This document shows, one piece after another, positions 29,076 to 38,652 of a stretch of 50,251 nt of DNA. The notes under the pieces were generated by a model, which worked only from the letters and a program-made list of their open reading frames with translations, was not told the origin of the DNA and did no database searches. Origin of the DNA: an uncultured Candidatus Actinomarina sp. GTDB taxonomy: Bacteria; Actinomycetota; Acidimicrobiia; Actinomarinales; Actinomarinaceae. How positions within the stretch are numbered: position 1 is the first letter of the stretch; every line of letters starts with the position of its first letter. Made by a program: the position numbers and the translations under genes. Where the stretch lies: positions 1-50,251 of the forward strand of contig CACOKA010000005.1 of the NCBI GenBank assembly GCA_902627635.1. The letters run 5' to 3'.

Positions 29076-30593
29076 ATGAACGAAGTATTAGATAAAAAAA
29101 TTGAAGATGTTTTAGATTCTGCCGACAGAATGTTTATAGCTACGAGTGTGGGTGGGAACTCCTCCGGCGCTTCTGTTTTTTATGCGAGAGATGGTGAAGA
29201 TCTAGTATTTTTCACTTTTAATCCAACAAGAAAAGCTGAACAAATCCGTTTAAATCCTAGGGTTCATGTAGTGATTTGGCCAAAAGGACAGGAAGGTATC
29301 AGAGGATTACAAATAGATGGTGAATGTTACAAGATCAAAGATGAAGAAGAAAAAGAAAAAGCTTATGAGATGGTTTTGTCTACCACTGAAGCATTCAAAG
29401 AATATATGGAAGATGATTTTCTAAAGAAAAATGATGTTGTTGGCTACTATCGCATCAAACCAACAACTGTTAAATATGTTGACTTTTATCAGGAAGAACA
29501 ATTTGAGTGGAAAACATACCCAGCTAATAGAACTTCAGCTGTGAAGTTCGCTTTTAAACTAGCGTTTAAAAGAGTTGGTCTGTGGCTACGTACTGTTAGA
29601 GCCCCCTTTCTAACAGCTACTATTGCACCAATATTAATTGGTGCTTCGGTGGCGTGGAGTGATCTAAAAACAGAAAATTTAAACAGTACGTGGTCATGGA
29701 ATATGTTTTGGCTCGTATTAGGTGGTGCATGTCTCGCACAAATTGCTACCAATGCTTCAAATGATTATTTTGATCATACATCTAATGCTGATGAAATAAA
29801 TAAGGTTGCCAGTCCCTTCAATGGTGGAAGTAGAGTGATCCAAGTTGGATTAATGACTCCTGGTCAAGTATTAATAACAGCAATAGTAAGCATTATTGGA
29901 ACTGTTGGCATTGGTTTGTATATAAACCAAGAAATTAGTGGATTTGTATTTGGAAATACACCAATTTTATGGACTGGTATTTTAGGTACTTTTTTAGCTC
30001 TTGGTTATACGGGTGACCCTATACGACTTGGCTACAAAGGTTTTGGAGAAATTGCAATAGCTCTGGGTTTTGGACCGGTCATGGTAATGGGAGCACACTA
30101 TGTCCTAACAGCACCAATCCATAATAATGATTTATCACTTTGGAACTGGTTAGAAGCTCTTATCGCCTCGGTACCGATAGCATTATTAGTCATGCTAATT
30201 GTATGGATAAATCAATTTCAAGACGCTCCATCTGATGCCGCAGTTGGTAAAAACACATGGGTTGTTCGGACAGCAGTAAACGATGGGTGGATGAGATTAG
30301 AAAAACCTCTCTCTCTTTATAAACAATTCATGATTGAAGCTTTTGTATCGGTAGCTCTAATTGGAATTTTAAGCTTTTTTACAGATTATGGAACAGTTTA
30401 TGCTTTCATAGCTTTGCTTCCTTTGGCTTTAGTTTGGAAAGCATTCAAGATGGCAGATGATTGGATGATTAAATGGAATGATCCTGAAGCAGATAGACAA
30501 AAAGTTCCTTACGAACTCCTCCTTGTAAATGTCTCAACTATTGGAGTTCACTTTTTAACAGGAATACTACTAGCTGTTGCTTATTTCATCTAA
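29076..30593 (+). CDS. Fusion: pyridoxamine 5'-phosphate oxidase-like split-barrel domain + MenA/UbiA-family prenyltransferase
   Basis: N-terminus RMFIATSVGGNSSGASVFYARDGEDLVFFTFNPTRKAEQIRLNPRVHVVIWP; C-terminus ATNASNDYFDHTSNADE and FQDAPSDAAVGKNTWVVR (UbiA/MenA); single ORF. Confidence 0.87.
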   Translation: MNEVLDKKIEDVLDSADRMFIATSVGGNSSGASVFYARDGEDLVFFTFNPTRKAEQIRLNPRVHVVIWPKGQEGIRGLQIDGECYKIKDEEEKEKAYEMVLSTTEAFKEYMEDDFLKKNDVVGYYRIKPTTVKYVDFYQEEQFEWKTYPANRTSAVKFAFKLAFKRVGLWLRTVRAPFLTATIAPILIGASVAWSDLKTENLNSTWSWNMFWLVLGGACLAQIATNASNDYFDHTSNADEINKVASPFNGGSRVIQVGLMTPGQVLITAIVSIIGTVGIGLYINQEISGFVFGNTPILWTGILGTFLALGYTGDPIRLGYKGFGEIAIALGFGPVMVMGAHYVLTAPIHNNDLSLWNWLEALIASVPIALLVMLIVWINQFQDAPSDAAVGKNTWVVRTAVNDGWMRLEKPLSLYKQFMIEAFVSVALIGILSFFTDYGTVYAFIALLPLALVWKAFKMADDWMIKWNDPEADRQKVPYELLLVNVSTIGVHFLTGILLAVAYFI

Positions 30594-31217
30594 TTGAACG
30601 AATCAGCAAATTTCTCTAATATCCATAAATTTTATGACTTCATAAATTCCCTGACTACTTTGGGTTTTGATAAGTCATGGCGAAAACTAGCTGCTGAAAA
30701 ATTAAACCCTGGAAGTGTCCTAGATCTGGGTAGTGGAACTGGAGCTTCTTATTCTGATCTTATAAATTTTGACGTAACAGCACTTGATCCTGATGAACAA
30801 ATGCTTTCATTAAATAAATTCGACAGAAAAATTGTGGGTAAAGGTGAGGATTTACCATTTAATGAAAATTCATTTGATAATGTTTTATGTTGTTTTGTTT
30901 GGAGAAATATTTCCGAAACTGAAAAGGCAATAAATGAAGTTTATCGTGTGCTTAAACCTGGTGGTAAATTTATATTGCTAGATATGACAAGACCAAAAAA
31001 TTCTATACTTAAAATTTTTCATAGAATTGGAACTTTTATTTTATTACACTTTATTGGTCTCATAACCATAAATCTCAAAGAATATAGATTTTTACATAAG
31101 TCGCTTGATTTTTATCCTCAACCTGAAGTTCACTTAGCAAAAAACGAATATTTAAGTCTCGACATAAAAAGAACTGGCTTATTTGATTTTGTTTATTTAG
31201 CAGTATTTACGAAGTAG
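30594..31217 (+). CDS. UbiE/MenG-type methyltransferase (TTG start)
   Basis: VLDLGSGTGASYSDL SAM motif, RNISETEKAINEVYRVLKPGGKFILLDMTRP; follows menA-like fusion. Confidence 0.85.
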   Translation: MNESANFSNIHKFYDFINSLTTLGFDKSWRKLAAEKLNPGSVLDLGSGTGASYSDLINFDVTALDPDEQMLSLNKFDRKIVGKGEDLPFNENSFDNVLCCFVWRNISETEKAINEVYRVLKPGGKFILLDMTRPKNSILKIFHRIGTFILLHFIGLITINLKEYRFLHKSLDFYPQPEVHLAKNEYLSLDIKRTGLFDFVYLAVFTK

Positions 31218-31218
31218 T

Positions 31219-31845
31219 CTACTGGTTAGCTAATTGAACTAATTGAGCAAGTACAATATTTTCAGGAATATTTCCTGTTTGTCTTGCAACTACATTCAAA
31301 TCTTTATCTAGGAATACCCAGTAAGGAAATGCATTTAATCCATAATAGGTTCCAATTTCTCTTTCAAGATCATAAAGCTGCAATTCACTCCAACCCTCGT
31401 TAGCTAACCATCTTTGTGGAGGATAATTCTCTCTTCCACGATCAATAGATGTTGCAATAGCAATAACTTCTACACCATCTGGCACACCAACTGTGTCTAT
31501 TAAGTTTTGTACAATTGGAACTTCTTTTTGACAATATCCGCACCAATGAGCAAGAAATAAAAGTGCCTTTGCATTACCATTTTTTTCTACAGTAATTATT
31601 TCGGAATTTTCATTAGGTGCAGAGAATGTAGGAGCTGGTAAACCTGCAACGATATTTAAATCATTTTCCCCAGCAAATTCAGGAAGTGGTTCACCTGAGA
31701 TTGTAATCTCACCTTCAGGTAGTCCTGCTGTTACTGGTTCCGAGCTTAGTGTGACACCAATAGCGATAGCAAGCCCTAAAACTAAAATTATCACGCCAGC
31801 AATAACAAAATTTTTATTCAACAAATTCCTTTCTTGCAAATTCAT
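31219..31845 (-). CDS. TlpA/thioredoxin-like membrane-anchored protein
   Basis: LFLAHWCGYCQKEVPIVQNL; N-terminal TM anchor. Confidence 0.87.
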   Translation of the reverse strand: MNLQERNLLNKNFVIAGVIILVLGLAIAIGVTLSSEPVTAGLPEGEITISGEPLPEFAGENDLNIVAGLPAPTFSAPNENSEIITVEKNGNAKALLFLAHWCGYCQKEVPIVQNLIDTVGVPDGVEVIAIATSIDRGRENYPPQRWLANEGWSELQLYDLEREIGTYYGLNAFPYWVFLDKDLNVVARQTGNIPENIVLAQLVQLANQ

Positions 31846-32332
31846 AATACAACAAAGTGACAAATATCGTTAAAAAACCAGTCCCTGCCATTACAGGAAT
31901 GCTTATAAATCCAAAAATATCAACATACTTCATATCACAAGGCACATCAACTGCACATGTTCCTCCGCCTCCACCACCGTTTTGTAAAAATATATGATAT
32001 GCACTTATAACCACACCAATAATGCTGATATACCCTACCCGAAAAAAAGGTCTCTTAAATAGTGAAATAACTAATGATATTGCCACTGGGTACATTAAAT
32101 ATCTTTGATACCAACAAAATCGACAAGGGATAAAACCAACAACCTCGGAATATACAATGCTTCCGATAGAAGAAAAAACAGCAACGGAAATAGCAAAGTT
32201 CAAGAACTGATCTGTAATTAACTTGCTAAATGTTTTTTTTGAAAAATAAAGATAAAGAATTGCAGCTGTAGAAAACCAGGCAATAAAAGTAAGGAACCCA
32301 AAAAAAGTATTAAATAAAATTATGAGATCCAT
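31814..32332 (-). CDS. Disulfide bond formation protein DsbB/BdbC family
   Basis: FIPCRFCWYQRYLMYP CxxC in multi-TM protein, second Cys pair CAVDVPC. Confidence 0.88.
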   Translation of the reverse strand: MDLIILFNTFFGFLTFIAWFSTAAILYLYFSKKTFSKLITDQFLNFAISVAVFSSIGSIVYSEVVGFIPCRFCWYQRYLMYPVAISLVISLFKRPFFRVGYISIIGVVISAYHIFLQNGGGGGGTCAVDVPCDMKYVDIFGFISIPVMAGTGFLTIFVTLLYYEFARKEFVE

Positions 32333-32350
32333 ATTGAGATTTTACCCTAC

Positions 32351-32384
32351 AAAAAATGATAGGCGACATTTGTCGCCTATCATT
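32351..32384 (-). terminator. Rho-independent terminator after rhodopsin gene
   Basis: Perfect 14-bp stem aatgataggcgaca/tgtcgcctatcatt, T run on the minus strand. Confidence 0.93.
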
Positions 32385-32403
32385 AAAATTTTATTCGAAA
32401 AAG

Positions 32404-33066
32404 TTATGAAACTTTCTCTCCTGACTTAACTCGAGCCATTTGTAGTACCAATACACCAAGGCCGACTTTGTTAATTATGTCAGCGATTGTGTAAAGGACT
32501 TCTCTAATAGCATCGAAGTCTCCAACTACAGGTGCAATGTATCCTAATGGATAAATTACCCAACCTACAAGGATTAGATTCTTAATGTTTTCAAAAGCTG
32601 CTGCTTCATCACCTTTAAGACCTTCACCTTCAGCTTGAAGATTTCTCATTAGCCAGACGTAAGTTGCCATAGCAATTACGAATCCTGTCCAATATTCGTT
32701 GCTTCCTGCTGCTGATGTTTCACCGTAGTATCCTGCACCAATCATTACTGTTGCTGCGACTCCCCAGTTACGGACTGCCTCATTATATGCGGCACCCTTT
32801 CTTGTAACTGCAAGGACTTCCACGAACATCAAAGGAACGGTTAAGACCCAGTCAACGTATCTTAACCCTGTATCGTATGCTCCACTTTCCCAAGATGCAC
32901 CCATCTTTTGATAGTGATACCATGCAATACCACAGACAAGTGCTGAAATATATACACCACGTCTGTGTTCTGGTTTAACTTCTCTTGATGAGGCAAGTAA
33001 AAACACTGTTCCTGCAAGCATTCCTACTGTTGCCACCATGAAAAGTCGGTATGTTAGTTCTTCCAT
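32404..33066 (-). CDS. Type-1 rhodopsin, predicted proton pump (marine actinobacterial-like)
   Basis: GLRYVDWVLTVPLMFVEVL gives DTE at PR positions 97/101/108; retinal Lys in ADIINKVGLGVL; Met at the PR-105 tuning position. Confidence 0.95.
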   Translation of the reverse strand: MEELTYRLFMVATVGMLAGTVFLLASSREVKPEHRRGVYISALVCGIAWYHYQKMGASWESGAYDTGLRYVDWVLTVPLMFVEVLAVTRKGAAYNEAVRNWGVAATVMIGAGYYGETSAAGSNEYWTGFVIAMATYVWLMRNLQAEGEGLKGDEAAAFENIKNLILVGWVIYPLGYIAPVVGDFDAIREVLYTIADIINKVGLGVLVLQMARVKSGEKVS

Positions 33067-33092
33067 TTTAGAAGTACTCCTTTTTTTCTTTA

Positions 33093-33131
33093 ATGTGAAA
33101 CGTTCACATCACAAATGTACCATCCTTGTGA
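33093..33131. promoter_or_regulatory. Clustered TGTGA inverted repeats upstream of rhodopsin
   Basis: ATGTGAA-ACG-TTCACAT (33093-33109) and TCACAA-N11-TTGTGA (33109-33131). Confidence 0.55.
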
Positions 33132-33195
33132 AATTATTAAAATAATTTGAAAATTTTTTAGAATTTTTTGTAACTTTATTTTAAAAAAATAGTAA

Positions 33196-34671
33196 TCAAA
33201 CTTCTAATCCAATTGACCATTTTTCTAAATATGGCTTTAAATTGAACTTTGTTGCGGTAGATTTTGATGTCATATATCTTATTTTTCCATAAATTGGCCT
33301 TTCTGGCCCCCATGCTCTGTCATATCTACCTAGAATCCAAAATACTCCTGAGTATGAATTAGGATCTCTTCCGTCTAAAGCAAAACGATCATTTAAATCA
33401 ATCAAATATGAAAGGGCAATTTGTGGATTGGGAGTCCATTCCAGAATCTTTTTACCCCACAACATTCTTAAATAATTATGAATCCTCCCTTCAGTTTTTA
33501 ATTGATTTTGTGCTGCATTCCAAATTTCATCATGGGTATTAGCATTTGTAAATTCTGATAAGTCATATATGTACTCTCTCTCATCATTAGCATGCTCGTC
33601 CAATGTCTTTACTGCCCAATCTGGTAACGACTGATACTGATCATAATTAGCCCTCTTGACACACGTATGATATCCAAGCTCTCTCCAAGTAATTAGTTCA
33701 TCAAAAAAACTTTCAAGATTAGCTGATCCACCCCACCATCCTTCTCTACGACCAACAAAGTTAGGGTCTATATTTTCAACTGACCAAGACTCATTGTTTA
33801 TTATTTTTTCAAATACCTCATAAGTTGAAATGTGTCCAAAGTGAAAGTATGGCGAAAGCTGACTACTTGCATCCTCTGAAGGATGACTTCTTAATTTTGC
33901 ATAATCATTAAAACCTTTTTTTGCAAAAAGATCTAATCTTGATTTGGCAGCATTATATCCGCCAACTACATCACTTACCTCTACAGATTTATCAACATTT
34001 AAATTATCTAAAAAGTCTTGAACATTAACGTTGTTAAAATCAATTAGCTCATACTTATTAAAAATTGGTTCTAATATTTTTTCTTCAAATTTTAAATTAA
34101 GATACTCTAAAGGATTTGCTTCAGGGACTTCTACTAAAAAATCTTCTATATTTTTGTGCATAAATCTTCTGAAATCATGAGCACGAACATATTCTTTATC
34201 TGCGATCCTTATTGGAAGTAATCCGTTTGAATCAACAAGTTCGTATGTCGTTTGGATGTTTCCCTTTGCATCTGCGGTCATTTGTGGAACAAAATAAGTT
34301 GGGTAGTCATCGGTAATAACGACTGCGGCATTCTTTGCTAATTCTATTAATAAGTTATCTGCAACACCTTTTCTTTCTTCAACATATGGAAAATAAAAAG
34401 CTTTTGATTTTTCAGTTTGTTTTTGAATATCTTTCATACCCTCAATAGCAAATTTGTGAAATCTTATGCTTGCCATCGGATAATCAATTGTCATAGGCTC
34501 AAAAATAAGTAAAGGTTTCGAAAGCTTGTTTGCCCACTCAATTGCACGTTGAAGAGAAAAGTTATAATTTATTCTTCTGAATGCAATCATCCAATAAAGA
34601 ACATAAGGAGCATCCATGTTTGGCTGATCATTATTTAATGTAGTAATTCTATTTATTGGTACTTCAAGCAT
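33196..34671 (-). CDS. Class II deoxyribodipyrimidine photolyase-like protein
   Basis: LRMLWGKKILEWTPNPQIALSYLIDLNDRFALDGRDPNSYSGVFWILGRYDRAWGPERPIYGKIRYM. Confidence 0.93.
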   Translation of the reverse strand: MLEVPINRITTLNNDQPNMDAPYVLYWMIAFRRINYNFSLQRAIEWANKLSKPLLIFEPMTIDYPMASIRFHKFAIEGMKDIQKQTEKSKAFYFPYVEERKGVADNLLIELAKNAAVVITDDYPTYFVPQMTADAKGNIQTTYELVDSNGLLPIRIADKEYVRAHDFRRFMHKNIEDFLVEVPEANPLEYLNLKFEEKILEPIFNKYELIDFNNVNVQDFLDNLNVDKSVEVSDVVGGYNAAKSRLDLFAKKGFNDYAKLRSHPSEDASSQLSPYFHFGHISTYEVFEKIINNESWSVENIDPNFVGRREGWWGGSANLESFFDELITWRELGYHTCVKRANYDQYQSLPDWAVKTLDEHANDEREYIYDLSEFTNANTHDEIWNAAQNQLKTEGRIHNYLRMLWGKKILEWTPNPQIALSYLIDLNDRFALDGRDPNSYSGVFWILGRYDRAWGPERPIYGKIRYMTSKSTATKFNLKPYLEKWSIGLEV

Positions 34672-34734
34672 AAAAATATTATAAGATTGAATTCATTTTT
34701 AAATTGAAAATTATATGGTTAAAATTATTTCTGT

Positions 34735-35910
34735 ATGGGAGCAATTGATATCAAATCTGCTGGGAAAATTTACCCAAATGGCACAAGAGCACTTGAAGAT
34801 GTAAGCATAACAATCAATGATGGTGAGTTTGTAGTTCTTGTTGGGCCATCAGGTTGTGGTAAAACTACACTACTTAGAATGGTTGCGGGTCTTGAAGATA
34901 TAACTGAAGGTGAAATTTCAATAGGTGAGAAGACTGTTAACGATGTTGCACCAAAAGATCGAGATATTGCCATGGTTTTTCAAAATTATGCACTTTACCC
35001 TCATATGTCCGTTTTTGACAATATGGCCTTCTCTTTAAAATTAAGAAAATTACCAAAAGACGAAATAGATCAAAAAGTTAAAGATGCGGCTAAGACACTT
35101 GAAATAAGTGAGTTATTAGACAGGAAACCAAAAGCTTTATCAGGTGGACAAAGACAAAGGGTTGCAATGGGTAGAGCTATTGTTAGAAATCCACAGGCTT
35201 TTCTTATGGACGAACCATTATCAAACTTAGATGCAAAGTTGAGAGTACAAATGAGAGCAGAATTAGGACAACTTCATACACAATTACAAACAACAACTTT
35301 GTATGTTACGCATGACCAAGTAGAAGCTATGACCATGGGAGATAGGGTTGCAGTGATCAGAAAAGGTGAATTACAACAAATTGATACTCCGAGAGAGATT
35401 TATCTTAATCCTAGAAATATTTTTGTTGCAGGGTTTATTGGTAGCCCATCAATGAATTTTGTATATGCAAATGTAGTTGTAAAAAATGGCTCTATAGAAT
35501 TAAGTTTTGGAAATGATCAAATTGATTACAATGGTAAAAAATTAGATGAATTAAAGGCTTTTGAAAATAAAGAAATTGTAATGGGAATTAGGCCTGAAGC
35601 TTTTGAGGATGGAAACTATGCAAATGAAAGCGAATTTTCAGAGAGTATCAAGGTATCTGTTTCTCTTTTGGAACAACTAGGTTCTGATTCATATATTCAT
35701 TTTTATAAAGATATCAAACCCGTCCAAACTGAGGCGATTGAGGAAATCTTAGCTGATGATGGTGAGGACATATCTATCCTAGGTGATAATACAAAATTTA
35801 TAGCAAGAATAAACCCAAACTCAACAGTTGTTGAGGGAGAAGAAATTGAACTAAAAATTGACCCTTCTAAACTTCATTTCTTTAATCCCGATACTGGAGA
35901 TGCTATTTAA
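34735..35910 (+). CDS. Sugar ABC transporter ATP-binding protein (UgpC/MsmK type)
   Basis: VGPSGCGKTTLLRMVAGLE, LSGGQRQRVAMGRAIVR, FLMDEPLSNLDAKLR, TOBE-like C-terminus. Confidence 0.94.
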   Translation: MGAIDIKSAGKIYPNGTRALEDVSITINDGEFVVLVGPSGCGKTTLLRMVAGLEDITEGEISIGEKTVNDVAPKDRDIAMVFQNYALYPHMSVFDNMAFSLKLRKLPKDEIDQKVKDAAKTLEISELLDRKPKALSGGQRQRVAMGRAIVRNPQAFLMDEPLSNLDAKLRVQMRAELGQLHTQLQTTTLYVTHDQVEAMTMGDRVAVIRKGELQQIDTPREIYLNPRNIFVAGFIGSPSMNFVYANVVVKNGSIELSFGNDQIDYNGKKLDELKAFENKEIVMGIRPEAFEDGNYANESEFSESIKVSVSLLEQLGSDSYIHFYKDIKPVQTEAIEEILADDGEDISILGDNTKFIARINPNSTVVEGEEIELKIDPSKLHFFNPDTGDAI

Positions 35911-35914
35911 TTTA

Positions 35915-37183
35915 TTAGTATTTACTATCCAATTCCTCAGTAATTTCATTAATGAATTCACTTCCCAAAAAAATGTATTTTTTTAAAGCATACAAAAGAT
36001 GATCAGATCCGATTCTTCTTTCCATTAGCTCAGAAGCATCGTATCTAAATAAATTATCATTTAAGGCATTTCTTACAAGCAAGGTTTCTTTATAAAGCAT
36101 ACTGTTTTCTATATCTTCTATATTTGAGTTTTTATTTGCAGAAATAAACATTGAATCCTGTTTTGATATCCATTTCTGTCCAAAATTATCATCTAAAAGT
36201 GCATTAAATACCTCTAAAGATTTATTTGATGAATTTAAGATAACTAAAGAATCTCCAATGCCTACCATTGCATTTTTATATGATTCTGAAGGAAATTTAA
36301 AAAAGTCAAAATCGTACTCATAACTTTTATCAGCAGGAAAATACATACTTGCAAAATGACCTGACCAGCTGAATACACAAGAATTATCTTCATCAAGTAA
36401 ATTACGATAGTTGTTTCTAAATTCTTTACTGATAATTCTCTGGTTTCCCCCATAAACTGCATTTTCCTCGAATATAAGTTTTCCAATATTCAAAATTGAT
36501 AATGTGATTTCATTATTTTGAGATTTGATCCTTTGTGTGAGCCAATCATCATAAGTATCTGGTCCATATTCGTGCAAAATCAAATCTTCTAACCAATTAG
36601 TTGCTATCCATCCTGATGAAGCTCCGCTTTCGATATCCATACACCATAATGGATTATCAGGGGATGAATATTCTTTAGTAAAGAAAATCATATCTTCAAA
36701 GCTTTCAAAAGTCGGAGATCCTAACCTCTCATATTTATCAACGTCATACCAAATTAGTGAATTAGGGATCAATCTAAAAAGAATACCGTAATTTGTTTGA
36801 TCTATTTCAGAGGTCGTAATTTCTTGTAGATGTTTTGGATAATTATTATTAATCAATTCATCACTTAAAGCAATAGAAACTGGATAAATATGCCCTCTTT
36901 CTCCAAGATTTACTACTCCTTGAGGATTTGGAATTATTGCAAGATCAAAGTCCTCAATATTTGTACCTACAACGATTTCTGTCTCAACATCTGAAAAAGG
37001 AACATACTTTATCTTTACATTTAAATCTTTAGAAATTTGATCTAATTCCTCCTGAAAATAAGTAATCTGTGGAAAATATGGGCCCGCAATAGAAATTTCT
37101 TCAGGGTCATATGCTAGAAATGAAAAAATTAAAGTTGTAATAACAAAAATTGGAACAAATAACTTTTTATTTTTCAGTTCCAT
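35915..37183 (-). CDS. Divergent extracellular solute-binding protein, paralog of the 40868-42175 SBP
   Basis: GASSGWIATNWLEDLILHEYGPDTYDDWLTQRI matches GATGWLATDWMEDIMLRTGNGVDSYDAWVNHEI; N-terminal hydrophobic segment without lipobox Cys. Confidence 0.8.
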   Translation of the reverse strand: MELKNKKLFVPIFVITTLIFSFLAYDPEEISIAGPYFPQITYFQEELDQISKDLNVKIKYVPFSDVETEIVVGTNIEDFDLAIIPNPQGVVNLGERGHIYPVSIALSDELINNNYPKHLQEITTSEIDQTNYGILFRLIPNSLIWYDVDKYERLGSPTFESFEDMIFFTKEYSSPDNPLWCMDIESGASSGWIATNWLEDLILHEYGPDTYDDWLTQRIKSQNNEITLSILNIGKLIFEENAVYGGNQRIISKEFRNNYRNLLDEDNSCVFSWSGHFASMYFPADKSYEYDFDFFKFPSESYKNAMVGIGDSLVILNSSNKSLEVFNALLDDNFGQKWISKQDSMFISANKNSNIEDIENSMLYKETLLVRNALNDNLFRYDASELMERRIGSDHLLYALKKYIFLGSEFINEITEELDSKY

Positions 37184-38067
37184 AAATGTGCTGCTCCTCT
37201 AACTCCACTAGAAGACCCATGAGTTGCTTTAACAATTGGTGTAAGGAAAAAACTCGATGCAATATAAGGTATTATTCTATTTGGTACTTCATCATAGATT
37301 TCATCAATTTCTGACATCCCCCCTCCACAAACGATTACGTCGGGGTCAAGTATATTTACAAACGTACTGAATGACCTAGCAATTCTCTCAAAGTAAACAT
37401 CCATCACTTCACCTGCAACTGAATCATTTTCTTTATAAAGGGAAACTATATCTCTGGATGAGATTTTTGTTTTTGTTATATGCTCGTAATAATTTTCAAG
37501 ACCTGGACCAGATAAAAAGACTTCAACTGCTCCAACTCGACCACAATGTCTCTTTACACTTTTTTCATATTCGTCCATGGGTCCAGGAATTGGGTTTTGA
37601 CCCCACTCACCAGTCAGCTTATTGGGACCAACTATAATTTTTTTATTAACAGAATAACCAGCACCTACACCAGTACCAAGAATTACAGCAAAGACACTTT
37701 TATATTCTGATCCGGCACCATCCGTTGCTTCTGAAAGCGCAAGACAGTCTGCATCATTTGCTATTTTTATTTCATATCCAAGCCTTGTTTCAATATCTGA
37801 TTTTACAGGTTTATTCTCAAGAGCTTTTGTATTTGATACCTGTACAAGATTTGTTTCTGGATGTATCGAACCGGGCATACCAATGCCAACTGTAAAGTCT
37901 GAAGAGTCTTTTGAAATATCTTCAATTACTTCAACTACTTTTGAAATAATTTTATCATAGTTATCTTTTGGAGAATCGACTCGAATTCGATTTATTTCTT
38001 TTCCATTTTTTGAATCGATCGCAATACCTTCAATTTTTGTTCCGCCCCAGTCAATTCCGATTTTCAT
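37174..38067 (-). CDS. ROK family sugar kinase / glucokinase-like
   Basis: GIDWGGTKIEGIAID, LGTGVGAGYSVN, GEWGQNPIPG. Confidence 0.9.
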   Translation of the reverse strand: MKIGIDWGGTKIEGIAIDSKNGKEINRIRVDSPKDNYDKIISKVVEVIEDISKDSSDFTVGIGMPGSIHPETNLVQVSNTKALENKPVKSDIETRLGYEIKIANDADCLALSEATDGAGSEYKSVFAVILGTGVGAGYSVNKKIIVGPNKLTGEWGQNPIPGPMDEYEKSVKRHCGRVGAVEVFLSGPGLENYYEHITKTKISSRDIVSLYKENDSVAGEVMDVYFERIARSFSTFVNILDPDVIVCGGGMSEIDEIYDEVPNRIIPYIASSFFLTPIVKATHGSSSGVRGAAHLWN

Positions 38068-38652
38068 TTATTTACTCAGCTCAAATTTAATACTATATTT
38101 TTTAATGTTAGTAGTACCAATTTTTTCGATTTCATTATTTTTATTAATTGACCAATAATTTGGAGCATCTGGATAGTTTTCAGCATAGTCTGTGGCAACA
38201 CCATATTTTATTATTTCTCCTGAATCAGCAGTAGATTCAAAATATCTAAGATAATAAATATATTTATTGCAATCATCCTCAATTGAATTTTGAAAAAACT
38301 TTCCATCAATGTTAGTTTTAAAATTATCATCTTTCTTTAGTGTAATTTTTATCTCACCTGGTTTATTTTCGTCCCAAATTGGCCCAATACATACTCCATC
38401 AAAATCACTTTCATAATCCTCTCTAAATTTCATATCAAAAGTTAGATCATAAAAATCTATTGAATTTGGTTCTTTTGGGAAAAATTGAATTGCTAAAACT
38501 ATGGAATCATTAATAAATAAATTTTCAGTTGTATCTATAGTTAGTAATCCTTCGTCAATTTTATCGTCAAGGATTAACTCATAACGATAGGTCTCAGTTG
38601 TTGAACAGAAAGAGAATAATAACAAAAATAAAAGAATTTTTGTGGGTCTCAA
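38068..38652 (-). CDS. Hypothetical exported protein, possible lipoprotein
   Basis: Signal peptide-like KILLFLLLFSFCSTTE; 4-bp overlap with permease gene. Confidence 0.65.
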   Translation of the reverse strand: MRPTKILLFLLLFSFCSTTETYRYELILDDKIDEGLLTIDTTENLFINDSIVLAIQFFPKEPNSIDFYDLTFDMKFREDYESDFDGVCIGPIWDENKPGEIKITLKKDDNFKTNIDGKFFQNSIEDDCNKYIYYLRYFESTADSGEIIKYGVATDYAENYPDAPNYWSINKNNEIEKIGTTNIKKYSIKFELSK

